Assembly: GCF_954871325.1 (NCBI RefSeq)
Contig: NC_088775.1
Coordinates: forward strand, 51,809,561 to 51,873,560
Source of the DNA: Gordionus sp. m RMFG-2023
Lineage: Eukaryota; Nematomorpha; Gordioida; Chordodea; Parachordodidae
Length of the DNA: 64,000 bases
Direction of reading: 5' to 3'
This document shows, piece after piece, positions 34,545 through 43,966 of the stretch. The notes beneath the pieces are model-generated. The model saw only the letters and a list, made by a program, of their open reading frames with translations. It ran no database searches and had not been told where the DNA came from. The stretch's first letter is position 1, and every line of letters starts with the position of its first letter. Position numbers and translations under genes: made by a program.

Positions 34545-35335
34545 TACGACTCAGTCGAAAACTGAGTCTAAGTTTTGGGTCGAAAAAATCGACCCAAACT
34601 GACTTGAGTTATGAACTCGAGTCGTGAACTCGAGTCGTGAACTCAAGTCGTGAACTCAAGTCGTGAACTCAAATCGTGAACTCAAGTCTATATACTTGAG
34701 TCGACTAGAGGACGAATATTTCAAATTAATTATTAATAATTAAGATTTGTTCTGTTTTTTACATTTTTTTATTTTAGACTTCCAACTTGAGATTTAAATA
34801 GGAATTATATACTTTAGTCAACTAGAGGACGAATAGTTCTATGAATTTGATTCGACTAGAGGACGAATATTTCAAATTAGTTATTATTAATTTAGATATT
34901 TGTTGTTATTACTTTTTTTTTAGACTTCCAACTTGAGTTGCAAATAGGAATTATATACTTGAGTCGACTAGAGGACAAATAGTTTTCTATGAACTTGAGT
35001 CGACTAGAGGACGAATATTTCAAACTAGTTTTTATTTATTAAGATATTTGTTCTGTTTTTTACATTTATTTACTTTAGACTTCCAACTTGAGTTATGAAT
35101 ACAAAATATATACTTGAGTCGACTAGAGGACGAATAGTTATACTTATATGAACAGAAGACTAGAGGACGAATATTTATTTTATTAATTAAGATATTTGTG
35201 ATCTATTTTTTACATTTATATACTTTAGACTTTGAACTTGACCATGAATACGAAATATAGAATTGAGTCGACTAGAGGACGAATATTTCATATTAGTTAT
35301 TATTAATTAATTAATTTGTTCTGTTTTTACACAGG
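34545..35335 (+). repeat. GAGTC-rich 13-bp array followed by ~130-bp minisatellite
   Basis: First, GTGAACTCAAGTC-like 13-base units (about 34605-34690). Then four to five units of roughly 100-130 bases with GAGTCGACTAGAGGACGAAT, TTATTAATTAAGATATTTGT, TTCTGTTTTTTACATTT and TAGACTTCCAACTTGAGTT. The layout (13-base units at the edge, then a ~120-base satellite) repeats that of the giant element, although the sequence differs. Confidence 0.8.
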
Positions 35336-35621
35336 ATAATTATAATGACCAATATTGTTTATTAGCTGTTTTAATTTTCCACCTATTAAAATAAGCTTAA
35401 AATCTTAATGTAATGTGCAGATACACATGGTATGTGTACCTGGACCACCTGCTAAAACACAGTTTTTAGGTCGTAAGAAAGCAAATCTACTCAGACCTAA
35501 CTGTATATCGTTATGAGTCTCTCTAAAGTGAATGAAAAGTTCTTTAATATTACATAAAATTAGCCTTTTCTGCACTTGATATTTTCCTATTTACATATAA
35601 AATTATTTTTGCCTGCATAAG
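35336..35621. other. Unassigned sequence inside hAT B
   Basis: AT-rich with a small less-AT-rich patch (about 35420-35480, GTGTACCTGGACCACCTGC). No gene or repeat is recognised. Confidence 0.4.
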
Positions 35622-35999
35622 TAGTGTTGTTAATTGGTTGGTTGTGTAGAGCCCAGACCCGGTGTTTGGGTCTAAAATATCGACAAAACCAGCTCTGAGC
35701 ATGAACCCCGAGCACAGACCCGGCGTTCAGACCCAAGGTCCAGATCCGGATAGATGGCACAAAGGTTTAGACATCTATTATCGAAAACTGTTTTCTGGTT
35801 AAAATATTGATTTAGCCGTTTTTAAAAATCAATGGAAATCCTGTTCACATTATTTAATAAATATATATTTTATTATATAATTGAAAACAAACTCCCTTTT
35901 TTGCTTAAAAATACAGGGAAAGCATTATAGGTAAACCGAATGTTAAAGACTCAATTTGGCGCCAATTTTTATTATTTTTTGATAGCCCTTTAGAGAATA

Positions 36000-37980
36000 T
36001 TTTTACTTACAATATGATATATAATTAGTTTTTGAGATATAAGCATTTTAAAAATTTTACAGATTTGAGCCCCTATATCTCAAGAACCAGGTGTTATAGC
36101 GAGCTAAAATAAACGGCTTTCTCATTTATTTACCCTTCTAAATAATTCCAGAAATAAATGAAATAAAGGCGTGGATAAAATTTAATTTTAACTATTTTAT
36201 ATAATTATTTTTACTTTTTGCAAAGTCATGTCTGATAGATTTTTTATATATTTTATAAACAGACAAATAGATCATGTTTTTTTTCAAATAATATTTTATT
36301 CTTTGTTTATAAATTTTTTTATGTACATGATGAGAATTTATTTTTTAGGTATAGAAATTAAAATATAAATCATTTTTGGTTGTTGCTATTGTATTATTTT
36401 TTTATGATATTTTTTATTTAAAAAAAAAACTTTTTTATAATTCAAAGATTCAAACATTAATAAATCTAAGAAGTAATTATGGTCTGTCTGATCAACAAAT
36501 TCTTGAATAATATAAGAGATATATAAAATAGTGATGTTTTGGACGGCCTGATTAAGATTTTAGCCAAATTAATATTATGCAAGATTGGAGATTTGGCAAA
36601 TAGAGGTAAAAATCTTTCTGCCATATATGTGTAAAATCTACAGGCTTACAAAATATAATTTTGGTTATAATCTTAATTGGGCCGTTCAACAATGCTAATA
36701 TAAAACAGCTAAAAATTTATTATTAATACTTTCTAATTTTCGTGAAGAGCTTAAATTCGAGCATAAATTTATTTGATCAAAATTATTCCTCAATAATTTA
36801 AAAGAGATATAGAACTTAGCTAAAAAGTTATCTAATATTTTTTAATTTTCAAGAAGTCTCATATTTAGGACACAAATTATTTCTTCTGCTTAATTAATAT
36901 TTCTTCAATAAAAAAAAAGTTTTTAAATTTAATATTCTTATTTAAAATTTTTTACATAAAAAAATAAAAAATTCTTTGAATCTCCTACAAAAATACGAAT
37001 CAAATCAAATATTTACATAATTCGTGTTTTCGAATCGAATAATTATATTATTCGTATTAGTACGAATTAAATAATTCCTTATTCGTATCCGTTCGAATAA
37101 TGAAAACATTATTGGATTTGATTCATCGAATATTCGATGCCAAAAATTAAATTCTTCAAAAATATATTCAAAAAGGATATTAAAATTTAATAAGTGGTTT
37201 ATAGATGTTGAAAAAAAAAAGTAAAAACTTTGGAACTTTTAAATACTTAAGAATCATGTCAAATATTTCTGGGTTTGAATATTTCTGAATAATTTGAAAT
37301 ATTAACAAATAATTTGGTATATTTAATTACGAATAATTTCTAATATTTATAAATTATTTCAAATAATAAGAATAATTCGATCGAATAATAAATAGATAAA
37401 AAAAATATTCCACAGATAATATATTTTCTTCATTCGATTCGAATCAAATAATTTTCTTATTCATAAAATACGAATTTTATAAAATAAAATCGAATAGTGA
37501 ATAATTCGTTTTAGGTATAATTTTATTTTTTGTTAAATTTTACTCAATTTTCTACAAAAGAAAATGATGATATTAAAGTTCGAATCCAATATACTAATAC
37601 AGAATTTTATTTAAAAAAAATAGTTTCTCGTTTTAGAATCATAAAGATTTCAAAACCCCAGTATTGTCGTAATTTTTAATGGGATCAGAACTATCCGGGA
37701 TCATCGCGGATTTTAAAGGGATCCCTTTATACAAAGAATTATTTTAGAAAAAATCAAATATCTTCATTTGAACATTATGATATTTTTTTTGATTTTATAC
37801 AATTTGTGAAACCTTAAATAAAAGCTGTTAAAAAGCCTATAATCTTATATTAAATAGATTTTTACCACATATCTTCAAATTATTATATAAATTACACAAT
37901 ATTTATTTATTTTGTAAACATAAAATAACTTTTTAACATAATACAATAAATAAGATATAATATATATATAAATAAAATAT
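36000..37980. other. AT-rich core of the 3.9-kb element
   Basis: No gene is supported. About 36990-37520 is unusually rich in ATTCGTA, CGAATAAT and ATTATTCG, so it is locally palindromic; a similar sequence recurs at 43280-43440. The rest shows nothing I recognise. Confidence 0.5.
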
Positions 37981-38010
37981 TTTATATTATATCTCTAACA
38001 AAATAATTTT

Positions 38011-38320
38011 GATATGGGTATCAAATAAAAGCTAATTTAAATATCTTTCGACTCTAAGCATTCATTTTTGGTCTTGATGGGTATGACTTGGTCTGGGGGG
38101 TAGATGAAGAAGGGGGGGGGGGTAAAAAATAAGTTTTTTTTGATATGGGTATCAAATAAAAGGTAATTAAAATATGTTTTTATTAAAATAATAATAATCA
38201 CTTTAAGCGGGTGGGTCTAAGTCTTGGGGGGTCAGGAATATTTTTAAAAAGATAAAAATCGATATGGATATCAAATAAAAGCTAATTTAAATATCTTTTG
38301 ACTGAAAACATTCATTCTTG
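38011..38320 (+). repeat. Three-copy tandem repeat (119-131 bp)
   Basis: Units start GATATGGGTATCAAATAAAA at 38011, 38142 and 38261 and contain GCTAATTTAAATATCTTT and CATTCATT...TTGG. G runs interrupt the first two units (38115-38122 and near 38226). The array passes directly into the next, 119-bp one. Confidence 0.85.
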
Positions 38321-38920
38321 GCACCTATCTATGATACATCCTCACTGAATTTTTAATTTAACATGTTTAGAATATATATTTTTAGCTATTTGCTTTAAAA
38401 AAATTGAAAAAAGTTCAAAAATAACGATTATGACAATTGTCACCTATCTATGATACATCCTCACTGAATTTTTAATTTAACATGTTTAGAATATATATTT
38501 TTAGCTATTTCCTTTAAAAAAAATTGAAAAAGTTCAAAAATAGCGATTATGACAATTGTCACCTATCTATGAAACATCCTCACTGAATTTTTAATTTAAC
38601 ATGTTTAGAATATATATTTTTAGCAATTTGCTTTAAAAAAACTCAAAAAAGTTCAAAAATAGCGATTATGACAATTGTCACCTATCTATGATACATCCTC
38701 ACTGAATTTTTAATTTAACATGTTTAGAATATATATTTTTAGCTATTTCCTTTAAAAAAATTTGAAAAAGTTCAAAAATAGTGATTATGACAATTGTCAC
38801 CTATCTATGATACATCCTCACTGAATTTTTGATTTAACATGTCTACAATATATATTTTTATCTATTTCATTTAAAAAAGTTCAAATATAACCATCATGAC
38901 AAATGGCACTTTTCAAAAAT
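38321..38920 (+). repeat. Five-copy 119-bp tandem array
   Basis: CACCTATCTATGATACATCC recurs at 38322, 38441, 38560, 38679 and 38798, a strict 119-base spacing. Units are over 90% alike until the last, which decays. The unit also contains TTTAACATGTTTAGAATATA and GATTATGACAATTGT. The regular spacing and high identity indicate recent expansion. Confidence 0.95.
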
Positions 38921-39009
38921 TTTAAAATATAACTATGATGAATAGTTAATCAGAGCATTATAATTTAAAGAAGCTTTAAGTAACTTTCCCGCCTATAATA
39001 TTAATATAT

Positions 39010-39490
39010 ACTAAATGTTATTTGACTTTTGGTCGAAAAAAATGATCTAGATATTGGGTTAGGGGTGAAAAAAAGCAACCCTAACTTTAAGTCGTCTTTA
39101 AAAAAAAGATCCATATTTTGGGTCGGATTGAATAAAACGACCCGATGTTTGAGTCTGAGTCAGAAAAACGACCCAAACTTTGAGTTGGAGTCGAAAAATA
39201 CGATCTAAACTTCAAGTTTGAGTCGAAAAATATGACCCAAACTTCAAGTTTGAGTCGAAAAATATGACCCAAACTTCAAGTTTGAGTCGAAAAATACGAC
39301 CCAAATTTCAAGTTTGAGTCGAAAAATACAACTCAAATTTTGAGTCGGAGTCGTAAAAAACGACCCATATTTTGGGTCGAGGTCGTTTTTTTCGGCTTGG
39401 ATTTGGGTCGGAGTTGAAAAAAACGAACCAAACATTGAGTCGGAGTCGAATAAAACGACCCGAGATTTGGGTCGGGGTCGCGACTTGCGG
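39010..39490 (+). repeat. ~30-bp GAGTCGAAAAA array at the right end of the element
   Basis: About 14 diverged units of 28-32 bases with TTGAGTCGAAAAATACGACC and CAAACTTCAAG. The same GGTCGAAAAA/TTTTTCGACC motif occurs just inside the right tip of the giant element (27120-27200) and at 34580, linking these elements. Minus-strand reading frames here are a by-product of the repeat. Confidence 0.9.
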
Positions 39491-39506
39491 CGTTTTAACA
39501 ACACTA

Positions 39507-39821
39507 CTTATATGAATGGAATGATGTTGATTGATTAAAAATAAAACAGGATAGAAAGAAATTTACAAACTAAACAAGTTTTTCGAATAAATATTTAAAA
39601 TTTATTTTAAAAATATAAAAATAATAAATTAATGTCTCTCAAAATTATTATTTATATATTGAAAATGTTTAATGCTAAAAAAAAATTGCGGGAGTTAATA
39701 AATTGCGGTATATTTTTGCGGGAGATTTGCAATTGCGGTAGTTTTGCGGGAGAGAGATGTCTCCGTGTAAACTAAAAAATTGCGGGAGTCTCCCGCTGAT
39801 GGGGGGACAAAGGCAACCCTG
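39507..39821. mobile_element. Second copy of the short TTGCGGGAG element (right part)
   Basis: It shares ATGATGTTGATT, AAAACAGGATAGAAAGAAAT, AATTGCGGTAGTTT and TTGCGGGAGTCTCCCGCTGAT with 11200-11450. It ends GGCAACCCTG at 39821, a CAGGGTTGCC-type hAT end. Just beyond lies CTACTAAGCCTCTGATATCT, which also occurs uninterrupted in the other hAT B copy (minus strand near 63840), confirming that 39821 is an insertion boundary. The left end is lost behind the 3.9-kb element. Confidence 0.7.
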
Positions 39822-40004
39822 CTACTAAGCCTCTGATATCTGGTAAAATTATGGGCCATCATAGGCATTAAAAGTTATTAAATTTAATCAATATTATACA
39901 TATGATTGGTCAGGCCTGACTGTGAAATTTGAAAGGGCTAACTTTTGCAGATACCTGATTAAAATGAATGAACACTTATTTAATAATAAATTAATTATCT
40001 ATTA

Positions 40005-40440
40005 ATATAGATTTCCTTCACTATATGATGACAATAATATATTGGCATCAATAATTCACCCAAAATTTAAGCTAAATTGGCCTTATATTAATCTGCCACA
40101 AAATCTGATGCTAAAAAAATGGTTAATTGCCCATTTAGAAAATATACAGGGTCAACCACGTGCAGATGCTTCAAATGAATGCATTGATGAAATCGATACC
40201 CTTTTTGGGAAAAATTCATCACAAAATGCTCTTTCCATTAATAATTTTTTTTATTCTAATGATGATTCAGTGAATATTTTTAATAATTATATTAATTTAA
40301 AAAAATATTTATTGAATATAACACACCCTTGGAGCGCTTGTTTAATAAAGCTAAACATGTACTTAATGAAAAACGTGGTTGTTTAAATGATGATAATTTA
40401 GAAAAAAATTTATTATTAAAGGCTAATTTTAATTATAAAT
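40005..40440 (+). pseudogene. hAT family B transposase, C-terminal exon
   Basis: After an AATATAG acceptor the exon reads RFPSLYDDNNILASIIHPKF with KLNWPYINLPQNLM, the short conserved HPKFKL-W stretch that precedes the dimerisation region in many hAT transposases. It continues through NNYINLKKYLLNITHPWSAC and, after a frame change near 40330, ERLFNKAKHVLNEKRGCLND and LEKNLLLKANFNYK, the ERlF-S/N...R...L dimerisation block, to a stop at about 40440. A homologous exon lies at 63100-63530 on the minus strand. At least one frameshift breaks it. Confidence 0.75.
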
Positions 40441-40667
40441 AAATATATTCTAATTGTTATACTTATATTATATTATTCAATTACAATAAATTTATACCAC
40501 ATTTAACTAATTTTTATATTAGTTAATTTTGCATCGATCAGAAATTTAAATAAGAAAAGGATGGTGGTGATCGCGATCCTTTTTTTAAAAAAAGGTCGAT
40601 CCTGGATTTCGATCCTCTTTTTTTCAAAAGATCGTGATCGGGATTCGATATTTTTAAAACAAGCCTG

Positions 40668-41569
40668 CTAAACTAAACCCTATTGTGGTCGCCAAGCTTA
40701 ATATTCATTAAAAATTTATTAGTAAATATATTTAAAATGACAACATATATAATATTAATCTTATACATTTAATAAAAATTAATTTTAAATCATATAATTA
40801 TATATTTTAATTAATTTTAAATTGGTTGTTACATAATTTGTCCAGTAAAAATAAATTTTACTGAATGTGAGGGGTTCGTGTCTAATAAAGCATAGTATTT
40901 ATCATATTCTAATATAAACCTCTATCCTTGTAACTTACAAATAAATTAACCCCTAATACAGTTGGGAAATTATAGACTTAAGCCAAATGGCCTATTAGCA
41001 AGAAATAAAAGCTATATTTTTCTTATTCATACAATTGAATTATATTTTAACAAAAAAAATATACACCTAAAAATTTATGGGAGATAATTATTTAAATAAG
41101 ATTGGTATAAATGATATCTATTGCTAACTTTTCAGTAGTATGTATTTTATATATCATTTTTTTAAATTTTGATCACTCCAAATAATAGTAGTTGTTAATT
41201 TTTTAAAAATAATTTTTGCTATATAAAATAAAATAAGATGGCAATAAATTCGGAAATTTAGAATGATTGAGAAAAGAATAAATATAAAGAAATATATTTT
41301 AAATTATAATTATGTCTTATTTTAAAGATTACTTGGATACTTTAATGCTTTTGCCTTATGGTAACTTATTCTATAAAATTGAAACATAAAACAATCCCTA
41401 GCAAGCTTCAAATTTACAAAGAATGGCTCATTTTTTATATAAATTTTTCTATTGGATTTATTTTGTTAAAATATATAAGTTATCTTTTGATATTATGTTT
41501 TTAATTAAATAAAGTTTTAAAAAAAAATTACTCTTAATGAGGAGTCCAAAGCTCAACTACTTTGGGCCC
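40668..41569. other. AT-rich spacer without a supported gene
   Basis: It contains the second copy of the direct repeat shared with 33870-34030. Otherwise I see nothing assignable. Confidence 0.5.
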
Positions 41570-43760
41570 TGTTATATACTTAGAAATATTATTAATTTAA
41601 AATATTGTTTAATTATATACTTGGTAATAGTATTATAAAATTAAATATCATATATTCGCATTACTAATTTGGACTATCCATATTTGCGTATATAAAAACC
41701 TAGTAATTTTATTTTATATTATTATAATTTTATTTTGTATGTATATATTATACAACATGTAAATGTAAAAAGTATAAATAAATTATTATTAAATTTTTTG
41801 ATCAATAAAAAAAATAAAATTTGATTTTGAAAACTCTCTGCCTATTCCATCATTCTTTATGGTGGCAGCGGAAAGTGTAATGGACATAAATTAATAGTTT
41901 TCAACCTTTAAATTCTTCAATAAAAATAAAAATTTAGATACTATGGAAACAAAAAGACTTGGTGATGTATGAGGATATAATTATATTGGCAGTGGGGTGA
42001 TACACCAAATGGAAACTAAAACTAAGATGGTCAAACTTGACGAATGAGGATTCTGAAAGATTTATTTAATTCAAATCATGTAAGAGATGATAAACATGTG
42101 TCGTATAAAAATATAAAAAATAATATAGTAACTTAAAGGTTAAAATAGTTTTTTAGATATGTAATATTAAATATATATGAAGATATTAAATAAAATTATC
42201 TAAAGTGGGATCAAAATAATATAAATATATCTATAGATAAAATATAAGAATATTTTTTAAATTTCGATATAATAGACAGTAGAGAGATAATTCTTAATAC
42301 CAGACAATTTATATGATGTTGGAAGCTATGGAGCTAAAAGATAAAAGTTCAACATATGAGTAAGTAATGATTAGATTAAAATTAGAATATAATTATAAAT
42401 CACTAATGAAGATAAAAGAAACACCTAGAACAACACATATCTAATTATCCTAATAATAATTTTCAATCTAAAACTTATAAAAATAGTTATAATAAATTAT
42501 TATCATAATAAGAATTCAAATAATTATTATAACAAAAATCAATATATTTATAAAAAGGTTGATTATCATAATACTAAATATAGTAATAAAAGTTATTAAG
42601 AAAGTATAAATAATGAAAATAAATATTATTATGAGACAAGAAAAAATTATCATTATCATAATAAATTTAAAAATAACAATAACTTCATGGTTTATTAATG
42701 AGATTATTATTCTAATTTTTATCAAAACTGGAAAGACGTTAATTGGGTAAATATGAAAAGTGTAATTTTATTACAAAATGTTATGGACATGTATCGTATT
42801 AAGCTAATAAAAAATTTGATAATTATAACTAAAAATTTTATAGTAATTTCAACAAAATTCATATATGAAGATAAAATAGAGTCTTATAAATTAAAATATA
42901 TAAATCATATGATAGAATAAAAAGAAATACTAGTAATTAAAAAAATATGTGATAATAAAATAAATCCAATTTATATTAAAGATGATAAAGAAATTGCAAA
43001 GAATAAAAGTATTATAAAGAGAATAGAAGACAATACCAATACTGGACATGTAAATTTAAGGTGCGATAAGGAGATTATTTTTAAAAAAATTTGAGATTAA
43101 ACGAAATATGTTTTACAAAAAGTAATGATAATCTGAAGAGGAATTATAATATTAAGGCACTTTTAAATATAAAAAACAAGGGTGTTAAAAACTTAAAAAA
43201 GAAGAGGGAAATGTGCATAATATTTTATTTGCATATTTTAACCTCGTGGATTGAAATTACTATTAATATAAACCTAAAAACGCGACAAATAAATTCGTAT
43301 TTGATTCCATACAAATTATTTATTCTAATATTCGATATTCAATTCAAAATATTCCAAAATTCAATATTCCAATATACGATTATTATCCTTATTCTATATA
43401 TTATTCCTATATAAATTATTTATTCCATTAATTATTTTATTCGAGGTAAATTGCTGATAATAGTTAACAAATAAAAATAATTAAAAACAATGATAATAAC
43501 TACATGTGATAATGAACGAGATCAACAAGCTATTGAGATGATGATCAAGCTAATGAGATGATGATGATCAAGCGAATGATTGGACGATTAGGATACTAGC
43601 GATTCAAACAAACCAACGATAAAGATATGATTTAGGCAACAACAACAATGGCAAAAACTCTAAACAATGAATAGACAAAACTTAACGATAACCACTCACT
43701 TCAAATACAGCGTGGAATAATTTAAAAAAAAAGGGTGGATTGTTATATACTAGCAATCAT
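41570..43760 (+). mobile_element. Decayed LTR-retrotransposon relic
   Basis: TGTTATATACTTAGAAA at 41570 and TGTTATATACTAGC at 43741 look like the starts of two LTRs. A TGGCAGCGGAAAG primer-site-like sequence follows the first LTR (about 41863) and a purine run, AAAAAAAAAGGGTGG, precedes the second. Between them is gag-like remains with a CCHC-type zinc-knuckle pattern (about 42757-42790) in very AT-rich sequence. No pol is recognised and the second LTR is cut short. It is a much-broken fossil, older than the gypsy-type element; the family cannot be fixed. Confidence 0.5.
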
Positions 43761-43966
43761 CTACACCAGGATTTTCCTAAGGGGGGAGGGGAATTAAAAT
43801 TTTTTTGAGGGCTTCTACTCCATACCCCATTTTGGGTCATAAAATATTTTTACAAGATAGGAGGTTATTTTAATAATAAAAAAAAAAAATAATATCTTAA
43901 TTTTTAATTCTATTGATTTTTATTAAAATTCATATACAAATATGATAAAATATTATTATTTAAAAA

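Larger units (their letters stand above)
35622..39506. mobile_element. 3.9-kb satellite-bearing element with GTTGTTAA ends
   Basis: TAGTGTTGTTAA at 35622 and TTAACAACACTA ending at 39506 are perfect inverted repeats, extended outwards by palindromic ATAAG/CTTAT. Inside the left end are GACCCGG/GGGTCT motifs, inside the right a long GAGTCGAAAAA array. The middle carries further tandem repeats. No transposase is seen. The flanking bases do not form a direct duplication (TGCATAAG against CTTATATG), so the two ends could come from a rearranged pair. Confidence 0.55.
34044..40667 (+). mobile_element. hAT family B element, heavily interrupted
   Basis: The left end CAGAGTTGTTAAAGGATCG (34044) and the right end, which on the minus strand reads CAGGCTTGTTTTAAAAATATCG (from 40667), enclose subterminal GATCG/CGATC-rich blocks (34060-34190 and 40560-40650). 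A first coding exon lies at 34411-34509 and the C-terminal exon at 40005-40440. Between them, the intron is filled with satellite-bearing insertions (34545-35330, 35622-39506, 39507-39821). The right end is nearly the same as the end at 58238, showing a second copy. Target duplications are not convincing (CTTAAACC against CTAAACTA). Confidence 0.75.

Noticed and set aside
39087-39504. Minus-strand frames of 61 and 86 residues
   Set aside because: They are low-complexity translations of the ~30-bp GAGTCGAAAAA array, with no independent support.
35614-39514. 8-bp target duplication for the 35622-39506 element
   Set aside because: The flanks TGCATAAG and CTTATATG are inverted rather than direct, so no duplication can be claimed.
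34036-40675. 8-bp target duplication for the hAT at 34044-40667
   Set aside because: CTTAAACC and CTAAACTA match at only about half the positions.
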